DNA from: Hymenobacter sp. BT18
GTDB taxonomy: Bacteria > Bacteroidota > Bacteroidia > Cytophagales > Hymenobacteraceae
DNA length: 64,000 nt
Assembly (NCBI RefSeq): GCF_012273015.1
Contig: NZ_CP050954.1
Span: 3,078,001 to 3,142,000 of the forward strand
Direction of reading: 5' to 3'
A program made the translations under genes and the position numbers. The notes beneath the pieces were generated by a model. It saw nothing but the letters and a program-made list of their open reading frames with translations. It made no database searches and was not told where the DNA came from. This document shows positions 54,180-63,267 of this stretch, in pieces (position 1 is the stretch's first letter; the number at the start of each line of letters is the position of its first letter).

Positions 54180-54851
54180 GTGCCGCTCCTCAGCCAGATT
54201 TGGTATTTGATGCAGAAGGACTTCCGTCTGGAATGGCGGCAGCGTGCCGCCCTCAGTGGCATGCTGCTGTACGTGGGCAGCACTGTATTTGTGTGCTACC
54301 TGAGCTTTGCCCTCCGGGGCGGCAACCTGCCGGTGCCGGCCTGGAACGCGCTGTTTTGGATTATTCTCCTGTTTACGGCCGTAAACGCCGTGGCGAAGGG
54401 CTTTCTGCAGGAAAGTCGCGGCCGACAGCTGTATTACTACGCCCTGGTGAAGCCGCAGGCGGTTATTCTGGCGAAAATCGGATACAATGCCCTGCTGCTG
54501 CTGGGATTGGCTCTGGTCGCTTTTGGTGCCTACGCGCTGGTTTTGGGCAACCCGGTGCAGGACATGCCCCTGTTTTTGAGCACGGTAGTGCTGGGTGCGC
54601 TGGGCTTTGCCTCCACGCTCACGCTGGTATCGGGCATAGCCGCCAAAGCCGCCAACAGCCATACCTTGATGGCCGTGCTGGGCTTCCCCATCATGATTCC
54701 GATGCTGCTCATGCTCATCAAAATCTCCAAAAACGCTTTGGATGGGCTGGATTGGTCGGCTAGTCGGAGCTCGGTGCTGACCCTGGTGGCTCTGAACCTG
54801 ATTGTGGGGGCAGTGTCCTACGTGCTGTTTCCTTTTTTGTGGCGGTCCTGA
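54180..54851 (+). CDS. ccmB: Heme exporter membrane subunit CcmB
   Basis: 223 residues from GTG 54180, six membrane spans. The start QIWYLMQKDFRLEWRQRAALSGMLLY and the stretch GFASTLTLVSGIAAKA match CcmB. CcmB is the membrane part of the CcmAB(C) complex that releases heme-loaded CcmE in cytochrome c maturation. The ATPase partner ccmA is not adjacent. It is the first gene of the ccm cluster, with ccmC 129 bases downstream. Confidence 0.9.
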   Translation: MPLLSQIWYLMQKDFRLEWRQRAALSGMLLYVGSTVFVCYLSFALRGGNLPVPAWNALFWIILLFTAVNAVAKGFLQESRGRQLYYYALVKPQAVILAKIGYNALLLLGLALVAFGAYALVLGNPVQDMPLFLSTVVLGALGFASTLTLVSGIAAKAANSHTLMAVLGFPIMIPMLLMLIKISKNALDGLDWSASRSSVLTLVALNLIVGAVSYVLFPFLWRS

Positions 54852-54980
54852 TGGTTATGATACAGTCAGTAAACCTGTGCGCTTATTTCACCCAAACGGG
54901 TGGTTGTGAGGACGCCGGGCGGGTTGTATCTTCCTTGGTCGAAGCTGGCCGCTCTCCTCATTCTTTTGTTTTTCTGATTC

Positions 54981-55652
54981 ATGGCTAAAAACTGGTGGAA
55001 GGCGCTAACGGTGCTGCTGCTGCTTTACACGGCCGTAGCGGGCTTGCTGCTGCCGGTGCCGCGGCTGGCAATTCTCAACGAAACCATCCGAAATTTATAC
55101 TTCCACGTGCCCATGTGGTTTGGGATGACCATCATCCTGCTGACCTCCGTGGTATTTTCGATTCGCTACCTGCGCAACCCGTCCCCGCGGCTCGACACCC
55201 TCTCGCACGGCTTTGCCCAAACCGGGATTCTGATGGGGCTGGTGGGCCTGGCTACCGGTAGCCTGTGGGCGCGCTTTACCTGGGGCACCTGGTGGACCAA
55301 CGACCCCAAGCTCAACGGCGCCGCCATTGCCATGCTAATCTACGGCGCTTACTTGGTGCTGCGCTCTTCATTTGCCGACGACCAGCAGCGGGCCCGGGTA
55401 TCGGCCATCTACAACATTTTTGCCTTTGCCGCGGCTATGCCGCTGTTCTTTATTCTGCCCCGGCTGACGGACTCGCTGCACCCCGGCGCCGGCGGTAACC
55501 CGGCTTTCGCCAAGTACGACCTCGACAGCAACATGCGGCTGGTCTTCTACCCGGCCGTGATTGGCTGGACGCTGCTGGGGGTGTGGATTACGCAACTCAG
55601 CGTGCGGTTGTCGCTCTTAAAACAACATGTTCATGAAAAACAGCTTGCCTAA
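54981..55652 (+). CDS. ccmC: Cytochrome c maturation heme-handling protein CcmC
   Basis: 223 residues with six membrane helices. The tryptophan-rich heme segment is seen as FTWGTWWTNDPKLNGAAIAMLIYGAYL, flanked by His-bearing loops (RNLYFHVPMWF, LDSLSHG-like LDTLSHGFAQ). CcmC delivers heme to CcmE at the periplasmic face. Its last 26 bases overlap the next gene, so the cluster is translationally linked. Confidence 0.9.
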   Translation: MAKNWWKALTVLLLLYTAVAGLLLPVPRLAILNETIRNLYFHVPMWFGMTIILLTSVVFSIRYLRNPSPRLDTLSHGFAQTGILMGLVGLATGSLWARFTWGTWWTNDPKLNGAAIAMLIYGAYLVLRSSFADDQQRARVSAIYNIFAFAAAMPLFFILPRLTDSLHPGAGGNPAFAKYDLDSNMRLVFYPAVIGWTLLGVWITQLSVRLSLLKQHVHEKQLA

Positions 55653-55935
55653 CCAGGATCTTGGATTTTCGGGGGCTGCTCGCCTTGGGTGGAAGTTCGC
55701 CTGCAAGAAGTTTCGCCCCGTTTTGGTGCTGCTGCTGAGCCTGCTGCTACCAGCAAGCCAGGCCCTGGCGCAAGCAGCCGCAACTGGCCCTGAAATGGCC
55801 GATACGCTGCGCCAGGACGGGAAAATCTACGTGGTAGTGGCCGTTATTGCGGTGGTGCTGGCCGGGTTGCTGGTTTACCTGATTTCCCTGGACCGCAAGC
55901 TCACCCGCCTCGAAAAAGAAGTTCACGCCCAATAA
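55627..55935 (+). CDS. ccmD: CcmD-like small membrane protein
   Basis: 102 residues. A leader-like hydrophobic region (PVLVLLLSLLLPASQALA) is followed by a single membrane span (IYVVVAVIAVVLAGLLVYLISL) with the charged tail DRKLTRLEKEVHAQ, the usual CcmD topology. CcmD helps release of heme-CcmE. An alternative start is ATG 55633. The gene overlaps ccmC by 26 bases and precedes ccmE. The symbol is supported mainly by position and shape. Confidence 0.72.
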   Translation: MFMKNSLPNQDLGFSGAARLGWKFACKKFRPVLVLLLSLLLPASQALAQAAATGPEMADTLRQDGKIYVVVAVIAVVLAGLLVYLISLDRKLTRLEKEVHAQ

Positions 55936-56037
55936 TAATTTTCTCCTTAGTGGGCCCGGGGGATTTTTCGGGCCCAGTTGGTTGTTCTGAAGCGCTGGCC
56001 GGGGGCTGGCGTCGAGTTTCTTTCGCTTCGTAGCGCC

Positions 56038-56466
56038 ATGAAAAAATCACACCTGCTCATTCTGGCCGTCATTGCGGTGGCCATCAGTATCCTGGTTACC
56101 ACGGCTGGCGACGTTAGCCAGTATGTGTCGTTTAAGGAGGCCCGGGAACTGGCCGCCGAGGGCAACCTTACCAAGGTGCACGTAGTGGGCCGACTCCCGC
56201 GCGACCTGCAGAAAAACATTGTGGGGCTGGAGTACAACCCGACGCTCGACCCCAACTATTTCGCCTTCACGCTGGTTGATACCAACCGGCTGGCCCAGCG
56301 GGTCGTCTACTTCAACCCCAAACCGCAGGACTTCGACAAATCGGAGCAGGTGGTCATTACCGGGGCTATGCGCAACGACGTGTTCGTGGCCGACAAGATC
56401 CTGCTGAAGTGCCCGTCGAAGTACGTGGAGAAAGACATCAAAGGCGCAACCGCCTCGGTTAATTAA
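56038..56466 (+). CDS. ccmE: Heme chaperone CcmE, CxxxY variant
   Basis: 142 residues from ATG 56038; a longer frame to 55978 lacks support. The N-terminal membrane anchor LLILAVIAVAISILVTTAG is followed by the OB-fold body VHVVGRLPRDLQKNIVGLEYN and FVADKILLKCPSKYVEK. In classic CcmE the heme-binding His lies in HxxxY. Here the position is CPSKY with Cys at 125 and Tyr at 129, the CxxxY type described for reduced 'system I*' pathways lacking CcmG/CcmH. CcmE ferries heme from CcmC to CcmF in the periplasm. Confidence 0.9.
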   Translation: MKKSHLLILAVIAVAISILVTTAGDVSQYVSFKEARELAAEGNLTKVHVVGRLPRDLQKNIVGLEYNPTLDPNYFAFTLVDTNRLAQRVVYFNPKPQDFDKSEQVVITGAMRNDVFVADKILLKCPSKYVEKDIKGATASVN

Positions 56467-56474
56467 TAATTGAG

Positions 56475-56558
56475 AATTAAGAATTAAGAATGTGCGGTAG
56501 CTAGCCTGGTGTTCTTGATTCGGAGCAATTCTTAATTGTTGATTCTTAATTCTTAATT
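56475..56558. repeat. AT-rich inverted repeat between ccmE and ccmF
   Basis: AATTAAGAATTAAGAAT (56475-56491) is the perfect reverse complement of 56542-56558. The arms are internally repetitive (AATTAAG units) and lie just before the ccmF ATG at 56567. The stretch has very low GC compared with its neighbours. Confidence 0.7.
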
Positions 56559-56566
56559 GAGAATTC

Positions 56567-59161
56567 ATGCTGAATACTTTCATTGGCGACGTTGGGCACC
56601 TAAGTGTCATTGTGGCGTTTGTGGCTTCCTTGGTGGCGGCTTATGCCTATTATCAGGCTGCCCGCGGCCGTGCTTTGGGTGAAGCGGAGCCCACGTGGCT
56701 GCGTCTGGCCCGGGGCGCGTTTTTCGTGCATGGCGTCGCGGTTATTGCCATTATTGCCAGCCTTTTCGGCATCATCTACGGGCACCGCTACGAGTACTAC
56801 TACGCCTGGAGCCACAGCAGCAACCACCTGCCGGTGTACTACATGATTTCCTGCTTCTGGGAAGGGCAGGAGGGCTCTTTCCTGCTTTGGATTTTCTGGC
56901 ACGTGCTGCTGGGTGGGCTCATCATCCGCTTCAACCGGCAGTGGGAAGCCCCCGTGATGGCCGTGTTTGCGGGCGTGCAGCTGTTTCTCACGTCCATGAT
57001 TCTGGGGGTGGTGGTGCTGAATGTGAAAATCGGCTCCTCGCCCTTTATTCTGCTGCGCGACTTCCTCACCGATGCCCCGGTGTTCCGCCTGAACCCCAAC
57101 TTCGTTCCCACGGATGGCACCGGGCTGAACCCCCTGCTCCAGAACTACTGGATGGTGATTCACCCGCCCACGCTGTTCCTGGGCTTTGCTCTCACGCTGG
57201 TGCCGTTTGCCTTTGCCATTGCCGGCCTCTGGAAAAACGAGCTAACTAAATGGGTAAAGCCCGCCATTACCTGGAGCCTGGTGGGCGGCGCCGTGTTGGG
57301 CGTGGGCATCATGATGGGTGCCTACTGGGCCTACGAAACACTGAACTTCGGCGGCTACTGGAACTGGGACCCAGTAGAAAATGCCGTATACATTCCGTGG
57401 CTGGTGCTGGTGGCTTCGTTGCACGCCCTGGTGCTATGGCAGCGCCGCCGCATTGGCCTGCGCACGGCTTTCGTGCTGGTCATTAGCACCTTCCTGCTGA
57501 TTCTCTACGCCACGTTCCTGACGCGCTCCGGTGTGCTGGGCAATGCCTCTGTGCACTCCTTCACCGACCTGGGCCTTTCCGGGCAGCTCATCATTTACCT
57601 GGGAGCTTTCGTGGTGCTGGCTACGGCGCTGCTGGTGGTGAAGTGGAAAAGCATTCCAATTTCGGAGAAAGAGCTGACGGCTTACAACCCCGAGTTGTGG
57701 GTATTCGTGGGCGCCACGGTGCTCTGCCTCGGGGCTTTCCAGGTACTGGTGACGACCAGCATTCCGGTATACAATGCTTTTCTAGGCTTCATTGGCATCA
57801 AATCTAACCTGGCGCTGCCCGCCGACCAGATTGCCCACTACACTAAGTTCCAGCTGTGGATGGGGGTAGCCGTGGCCCTGGTGTCGGGTATTGCGCAGCT
57901 GATGTGGTGGCAGCGCAACGACAAGGAAACGGTGACCAATACCTTCACCGTGCCCGGAATCCTGACGCTGCTGGGCGCAGCGCTGGTTATCCTGCTGGTA
58001 CGCTACTTTGGCCTGAAGATGACGCCCGCTTACATCGTGCTGCTGACGGCCGGTTTGTTTGGCGTGCTGGCCAACCTGAGTATGCTGCTGGTGCTGATCC
58101 GGCGGCGCGTAAGCCTGTCGGGTGGAGCCGTCTCGCACATTGGCATTGCCCTGATGCTGCTGGGCGTACTGGCTTCGGCGGGTTACTCCAACATCGTTTC
58201 GCAAAACGTTTCGGGCCTGGTGTACTCCAAGGACTTCCCCGAGGACATCAACCGCGACAACGTGCTGCTCTGGCGCAACGAGTCGGCGCCAATGAAGGAC
58301 TACGACGTGACCTACACCGGGCAATACCTTGATGTACCCGGCGTGCCGGGCTACGTCAACAAAGACCTGCTGTTTTTAGGTATCAATGATGAGTTTCGGG
58401 CCCTGGCCCGCGGCGACATCAAGCGCGGGGACCGGGTGTACTACAAAGCCGGTGACACGCTCGAAATCCGCCCCGAAGACACCTACTACCGGGTGGAATA
58501 TAAAAACCGAAAGTCGGGCGAGGCATTTACGCTCTATCCCCGGGCCCAGGTAAATGAGGAAATGGGCGGCCTGCTGGCCTCGCCCGACATCAAGCCCTTC
58601 TGGAACCACGACATCTACTCCCACATCAGCACTGTGCCCGACCCCTCCAAGGAAAAGGAGTGGAGCGAAGTAAAAGAGCACACGCTGAGCGTAGGTGACA
58701 CCATTTACCTGAACGACTACTTTGCCGTGCTGCGGGCCATTGAGCCGGCTCAGAAATCGGCTACGGCCGGTTTGGGCCTAGCCGCCGGCGACGTAGCCAT
58801 TCAGGGCGACATTATCGTGCACGGGGAAAAGCGCCAGTACCATGTACACCCCATTTTTGTGGTGCGCAGCAACCTGGTAGGCCGCGTCCCCGACGAAGTG
58901 ACGGACCTGGGCCTGCGCGTGACGTTCAACAACGTAGACCCCGCTACCAAGAAGTTTACGTTCGGTGTGAGCACCACGCAGAAAGACTACATCATTCTGA
59001 AAGCCGTGGAGAAGCCCTTCATCAACCTGTTGTGGAGCGGTACTCTGCTCATGGCGCTGGGCTTTGGCATTGCCGTGGTACAGCGTCGCCGCGAAGACCG
59101 GCGCCCTTCCGCTCCCAACAAGCCAGCTGCCGTGCGCAAACGGCCCGTTCAGGTGGCGTAA
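56567..59161 (+). CDS. ccmF: Cytochrome c heme lyase CcmF
   Basis: 864 residues, many membrane helices. The heme-binding WWD domain reads GGYWNWDPVENAVYIPWLVLVASLHAL (about 261), preceded by FWEGQEGSFLLWIFWHVLLG and by His-bearing loops. The C-terminal soluble part is about 270 residues, longer than in many proteobacterial CcmF. CcmF attaches heme from CcmE to apocytochrome c. No ccmG or ccmH follows; a terminator and a convergent gene end the cluster. Confidence 0.93.
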   Translation: MLNTFIGDVGHLSVIVAFVASLVAAYAYYQAARGRALGEAEPTWLRLARGAFFVHGVAVIAIIASLFGIIYGHRYEYYYAWSHSSNHLPVYYMISCFWEGQEGSFLLWIFWHVLLGGLIIRFNRQWEAPVMAVFAGVQLFLTSMILGVVVLNVKIGSSPFILLRDFLTDAPVFRLNPNFVPTDGTGLNPLLQNYWMVIHPPTLFLGFALTLVPFAFAIAGLWKNELTKWVKPAITWSLVGGAVLGVGIMMGAYWAYETLNFGGYWNWDPVENAVYIPWLVLVASLHALVLWQRRRIGLRTAFVLVISTFLLILYATFLTRSGVLGNASVHSFTDLGLSGQLIIYLGAFVVLATALLVVKWKSIPISEKELTAYNPELWVFVGATVLCLGAFQVLVTTSIPVYNAFLGFIGIKSNLALPADQIAHYTKFQLWMGVAVALVSGIAQLMWWQRNDKETVTNTFTVPGILTLLGAALVILLVRYFGLKMTPAYIVLLTAGLFGVLANLSMLLVLIRRRVSLSGGAVSHIGIALMLLGVLASAGYSNIVSQNVSGLVYSKDFPEDINRDNVLLWRNESAPMKDYDVTYTGQYLDVPGVPGYVNKDLLFLGINDEFRALARGDIKRGDRVYYKAGDTLEIRPEDTYYRVEYKNRKSGEAFTLYPRAQVNEEMGGLLASPDIKPFWNHDIYSHISTVPDPSKEKEWSEVKEHTLSVGDTIYLNDYFAVLRAIEPAQKSATAGLGLAAGDVAIQGDIIVHGEKRQYHVHPIFVVRSNLVGRVPDEVTDLGLRVTFNNVDPATKKFTFGVSTTQKDYIILKAVEKPFINLLWSGTLLMALGFGIAVVQRRREDRRPSAPNKPAAVRKRPVQVA

Positions 59162-59180
59162 GTACTGTCAGGTAACGTCC

Positions 59181-59227
59181 AAGAAAAAGCCCGCCCTCCG
59201 CTTATCGTGGAGGACGGGCTTTTTCTT
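59181..59227. terminator. Bidirectional terminator after ccmF
   Basis: A 19-bp arm (59181-59199) pairs with 59209-59227 with one mismatch (core AAGCCCG/CGGGCTT). A and T runs flank it on both strands. Confidence 0.85.
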
Positions 59228-59245
59228 ATGAGCTGTACCGAGGGC

Positions 59246-61918
59246 TTAGCGCTGTACCTGGAAGGGGCGGACGCCCACCTGGTTGCCAGCTTGCACCCGG
59301 AGTACGTAGTGGCCCGCCGCTAGGCGGGAAACGTCCAGGGCTGTAGGACTAGTCGCTTCCGCCTGGCCCGCATACACGCGCTTGCCCAGCATATTCAGGA
59401 TTTCTACCTGCAGCGGCCCCCGGGCATTGGTACCCCGCAAATCCAGCCACAGCTGGTTGGCCACGGGGTTGGGGTAGAGGTGGAGGTGGCTGCTTAAGCT
59501 TTTCTGAACGGACGTAACAATACTTTCCAGCCGGATATCATCGACGAAAAGGTAGGAACGCTCCTTTTCACTGATGCCGTGAAAGCCCAAGTAATATTCG
59601 CCGGTAGTGGCTGGCTTCCACAGCAGCGTTTCGTCGGGATTAGCGTAGTCGGTATTGGTGATGTCAGTCTTTTTCCAGAGCAGGGTGGTTTGGGCTTCCG
59701 GAGTAGCCGCCGCGCCTACTGTGACTTCCAGTCCTTCGGCCAACGCTTCGCTCTCGGCCCGGTACCGGAAGGTCAGGTTATGGTCCAGGCCTCCATCGGC
59801 CTGAATGGGCCCCACGAAAAACCAGTCGTCGGCCGCCTTACCCGTGTCGTAGTCGGCAAACAGGCGGATGGCGTTGGAAAAATCAGCCTTGTAGTCCACT
59901 ACCGTTTGCCAGGTTTGGGGGTCGTCGTTGCTGTTGAGCACCGTTACGTTGCAGGGTAAGTCCCCGGCTTTCACGTTGTCGAAGTCGAGGCGGATACGGC
60001 CGGCCTGGGCGGGGGTGGGGGTGGCGCAGGCCGTTTGAATGGTAACAGGCCCTACGTAGCCGCTGCTGCCGCTGGCGCAGGTGCTGCGCAGGTAAACATC
60101 GTAGCGCTGCCCGCTGCTAAGGCCGGTAAGCTGGTAAGGGGACCCACCCGGTACGTTCTGGATGGCCGTAGCCCCCGCACTGCCCGGTAGGAAGCCGTAG
60201 GGGCCATACTCTATCACGTAGCTGCTCGCGCCTTCCACGGGCTTAAACGTAAGCGTGGTGCTGGTAGCCGTGGTGTTGGTAGCCGTCAGCTGGCCCGGGG
60301 CCAGGCAGGCAGGAACATCCGTGAGCTGGGCCGTAATGGCAAACCGTCCGCCGCGGTAGGAATGGGGCATACCGCCTTCAAGCGGAGCCATGAAATAGGC
60401 GCTATCGGGCCGAACGGGCTTCTCGGCCTGCAGACCCACCACATTGTACGCCGTGGTGCCTACCTGGGTATTGGTGAGCAGCGTCTGGGCCAGGCCTACG
60501 TAAAAATCAACCTCCGCCTCTGCTTTGATGGGCGACAACAGCGTTAAGCTGAGTTCCCGCCCCAAGTCGGCCGGCCGCACCACGTAGTTGAGGGAGCGGC
60601 CCACCAATGCGCCCCCGGCATCGAGGACCACCGCGTACACCGTCTGCCCCTCGTTGGTGGCGGTAGTGGGCACCAGCACATTCACGGCCTGTACCGCCTG
60701 CGCCCGAGTTAGGCGGTAGCGGGCCAGAAGCAGCCGCTCATCGGCAAACGTGGGTCCCGAAATCAGGGGCGCATCATCGGCGTAGCCGAGCAGGTTGGTG
60801 GTTACCTGCTGCGTGAGACCCAAGGCATTATTGGCGTTGTTGTCATCGTCGGCCACGCGTACTTGCACCTGGTTGGTGCCGGCTACGGTAGGCGTGTAGG
60901 CATCGAAGGTTACCAGTACGGTATCCTGGGCCGCCAAGTCAATGGTTTTGGTGCTGGTAAACTCCGTGGCCCCGCTCACCTGCAGGGTTACCTGCACGCC
61001 CGTAAGGCTGTTGAGCCCGACGTTGGCCACTTTTGCCGTCAGTACGTGGGGAGTGGCCGAGCCTATAGGCAACTGGCCGAGGGTGTACATGGTGCTGACG
61101 GTAGCATCCCGCTCCGGAATAGGGGCGAACTGGTAGGTAAGGCCGCTGGCTGGCACCGTGGGCCGGCGCACGAAAAAGGAAGTGCCGCTATACGCTTTAT
61201 CCTGCGCTTTGGCCACGCTCCAGGCATTGGAGGGCGTTTTGGTGAGGACGGTGAGCTGACCGGGCTCCGTGCCCGAGCCTTTCAGCCCCACACCGGCCGC
61301 CTTCAGCGCGGGCGCTGCCGTGGCGGTAAAGGAGCCGTACACAAACGCAATGATGCCGCTTTGCTCGTGCAGCTGCAGCTGAAAGTTCAGCGGATCAAAC
61401 TGGGTGACGGCCGTGCCGGCAGCTTTGTCGGCTACGTTTTTCCACTGAATCGTACACACCCGGTTGGGGGCAGTACCCGTGGTAGCTACCCGATACTCCG
61501 CGGGCTGGGCGGTGCTGGCTACCAGATCATGCGCAAATGGCATCAGCAGGTTCACGTCCGCCGCATTGGTGCTTAGGGCCGGGGAACCCGCTAGGCTGGC
61601 CGGCGCCTCCGCGACCATGGCCGCCGGGGCGCTGGTGCCCAGTCGCACGAAGCCATTGGTGTTCAAAACAAACTGAGTGAACTCCTGCCCGTTGTAGCGA
61701 AATGTGAAGCCGATTTCCTGGGGCGCAGAGTTGGCGTCGTCGGTGTTGGCCGTGGCAATAGCCACCCCGGTGGAGCCCAGATCGGTGTAGGTACCCGTAG
61801 ACGCGCTAAACCCTCGGGCTGAGTAATTCAGCGTTTGGGCCCCGACCCCGGTCGAGAGCATAACTAAGCCGGCGGCCAGCAACTGGCGGCAACCTTGAAG
61901 GATGTATGGATAGGCCAT
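59246..61918 (-). CDS. Secreted multidomain protein with fibronectin III-like module and T9SS sorting domain
   Basis: 890 residues from ATG 61918 (MAYPYILQGCRQLLAAGLVMLSTGVGAQ signal); ATG 61927 adds three residues. Long Thr/Ala-rich beta regions include a CARDB-like section (LTAKVANVGLNSLTGVQVTLQVSG) and a fibronectin III-like domain (CLAPGQLTATNTTATSTTLTFKPVEGASSYVIEYG). A jelly-roll-like part follows and the C-terminal sorting domain reads HLYPNPVANQLWLDLRG ... GHYVLRVQAGNQVGVRPFQVQR. It should be exported by the T9SS and trimmed by PorU. The binding target is unknown. Confidence 0.85.
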   Translation of the reverse strand: MAYPYILQGCRQLLAAGLVMLSTGVGAQTLNYSARGFSASTGTYTDLGSTGVAIATANTDDANSAPQEIGFTFRYNGQEFTQFVLNTNGFVRLGTSAPAAMVAEAPASLAGSPALSTNAADVNLLMPFAHDLVASTAQPAEYRVATTGTAPNRVCTIQWKNVADKAAGTAVTQFDPLNFQLQLHEQSGIIAFVYGSFTATAAPALKAAGVGLKGSGTEPGQLTVLTKTPSNAWSVAKAQDKAYSGTSFFVRRPTVPASGLTYQFAPIPERDATVSTMYTLGQLPIGSATPHVLTAKVANVGLNSLTGVQVTLQVSGATEFTSTKTIDLAAQDTVLVTFDAYTPTVAGTNQVQVRVADDDNNANNALGLTQQVTTNLLGYADDAPLISGPTFADERLLLARYRLTRAQAVQAVNVLVPTTATNEGQTVYAVVLDAGGALVGRSLNYVVRPADLGRELSLTLLSPIKAEAEVDFYVGLAQTLLTNTQVGTTAYNVVGLQAEKPVRPDSAYFMAPLEGGMPHSYRGGRFAITAQLTDVPACLAPGQLTATNTTATSTTLTFKPVEGASSYVIEYGPYGFLPGSAGATAIQNVPGGSPYQLTGLSSGQRYDVYLRSTCASGSSGYVGPVTIQTACATPTPAQAGRIRLDFDNVKAGDLPCNVTVLNSNDDPQTWQTVVDYKADFSNAIRLFADYDTGKAADDWFFVGPIQADGGLDHNLTFRYRAESEALAEGLEVTVGAAATPEAQTTLLWKKTDITNTDYANPDETLLWKPATTGEYYLGFHGISEKERSYLFVDDIRLESIVTSVQKSLSSHLHLYPNPVANQLWLDLRGTNARGPLQVEILNMLGKRVYAGQAEATSPTALDVSRLAAGHYVLRVQAGNQVGVRPFQVQR

Positions 61919-62012
61919 AGGCAGCAAAAAAGGAAGTGACAGAAAAGCAGCGGAACTGCGCGGCTAAATTGAGGAAAAAAGAGGACAGGCAGCGCTGCGC
62001 TGGCCCCTGGCC

Positions 62013-62044
62013 TTGGTATAGGCCATTTATTCCTTTCACCTTTG
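62013..62044 (+). promoter_or_regulatory. Promoter (TTG-N21-CACCTTTG) of the DUF2520 gene
   Basis: TTG at 62013-62015 and CACCTTTG at 62037-62044, 21 bases apart. The ATG at 62050 follows five bases later, so the transcript is likely leaderless. Confidence 0.65.
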
Positions 62045-62049
62045 AGCTT

Positions 62050-62871
62050 ATGCAAAGCAATTCATTTACAGGCCCGGCTCAGCGGGTAGTTGTACTGGGC
62101 ACCGGGCGCGTGGCCAGCCAGCTGGTGCCCGCCTTGGTTGGTGCAGGGCATCAGGTGGTGGCCGTGTGGGGCCGACGGCCAGAAGCGGCGGCGGCGCTGG
62201 CAGCACTGGCTACCGGGGCCGTAGCGGTAGCCGGCAACACGCCGCTGCCTCCGGCCGCTGTGTACCTGCTGGCCGTAGCCGATGCGGCGGTGCCGCTGGT
62301 GCTGCAGGAAATAACCTTTCCAACCGACAGCGTAGTGGCCCACACTTCGGGCTCGGTTCCCTTGGCCGTATTTGAGATTGTGCCCGGGGTGCGGGGGGGC
62401 GTGTGGTACCCGCTTCAGACGTTTAGCCCGGGGCGGGTAGTAGACTGGACTCAGGTGCCCATCTGCGTGGAAGCCCACGATGCGGCCGCCGAAACGCTGC
62501 TGCTCACCCTGGCCCGCAGCCTGAGCCCGGCCCGCGCGCAGCTAGTGGCCACGCCCCAGCGCCAGGCTCTGCACGTGGCGGCAGTGTTTGCCTGCAATTT
62601 CCCCTACCACCTGCTAGGTATCAGCCAGGAGCTGCTGCGCGAAGCCAGTCTGCCCTGGACTTTGCTGGAGCCGCTTATTCGCGAGACGGTGGAAAAAGCC
62701 TTGGGCAGTTTGCCGTTCCAGGGGCAAACCGGACCCGCCGCCCGCGGGGATACGCCAACATTGCAGGTCCACCAGCGGTTGTTGGCCGGGCACCCCGCCT
62801 GGCAGGACCTATATAGCCGGCTAACGGCATCTATCCAGGCACAGCCGGAGCCAAAGCCGCCGCAGCTTTGA
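62050..62871 (+). CDS. Rossmann-fold DUF2520 protein
   Basis: 273 residues from ATG 62050, next to the promoter; the longer frame to 61936 is not supported. The N-terminal dinucleotide-binding start VVVLGTGRVASQLVPALVGAGHQVVAVWGR (GxGxxx) and the C-terminal helical domain (PQRQALHVAAVFACNFPYHLLGISQELLREA) match the F420-oxidoreductase-like plus DUF2520 family. The family probably acts as an NAD(P)-dependent dehydrogenase; the substrate is unknown. Confidence 0.78.
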   Translation: MQSNSFTGPAQRVVVLGTGRVASQLVPALVGAGHQVVAVWGRRPEAAAALAALATGAVAVAGNTPLPPAAVYLLAVADAAVPLVLQEITFPTDSVVAHTSGSVPLAVFEIVPGVRGGVWYPLQTFSPGRVVDWTQVPICVEAHDAAAETLLLTLARSLSPARAQLVATPQRQALHVAAVFACNFPYHLLGISQELLREASLPWTLLEPLIRETVEKALGSLPFQGQTGPAARGDTPTLQVHQRLLAGHPAWQDLYSRLTASIQAQPEPKPPQL

Positions 62872-62897
62872 TGGGGGAGCCGGGGTGCGTACCTTTG
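62868..62897 (+). promoter_or_regulatory. Promoter of the ferredoxin gene (TTG-N19-TACCTTTG)
   Basis: TTTG (TTG at 62868-62870) and TACCTTTG (62890-62897) are 19 bases apart, a full consensus match. The -33 element overlaps the stop codon of the DUF2520 gene. Confidence 0.75.
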
Positions 62898-62928
62898 CGC
62901 CCTCAATTTGCCAATACACCTTCACGCC

Positions 62929-63261
62929 GTGAACACCGTCAATATCACCTTTCAATTCGAAGACGGGCAGCCCGAGCAGACGCACGTGGCCGCCGAAGGC
63001 GAATCCGTGCTCGACGTGGCCCTCAACAACGACATTCAGCTGCAGCACAACTGCGGGGGGGTGTGTGGGTGCAGCACCTGCCACGTGTACGTGGTGAAGG
63101 GCGAGGAACACCTCCCGGAAATCAGCGACAAGGAAGAAGACTTCATTGACCGCGCCGTCAACCCGCGCATCAACTCCCGCCTGGGCTGCCAGTGCGTGGT
63201 GCAGGCCGCCACCCAGGAGCTCGTGATTCGCATCCCACCCCAGAACTTCCTGGGCCACTAG
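62929..63261 (+). CDS. [2Fe-2S] ferredoxin
   Basis: 110 residues from GTG 62929 (VNTVNITFQFEDGQPEQTHVAAEGESVLD); a TTG at 62908 is possible. Three cluster Cys lie in HNCGGVCGCSTCHVYV, with the fourth in LGCQCVVQAA. This is the adrenodoxin/Isc-type ferredoxin (Fdx) pattern used in Fe-S cluster assembly and other electron transfer. The IscX gene follows about 117 bases later, consistent with an Isc-linked role. The rest of the isc operon is not present. Confidence 0.88.
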   Translation: MNTVNITFQFEDGQPEQTHVAAEGESVLDVALNNDIQLQHNCGGVCGCSTCHVYVVKGEEHLPEISDKEEDFIDRAVNPRINSRLGCQCVVQAATQELVIRIPPQNFLGH

Positions 63262-63267
63262 TTTTCT

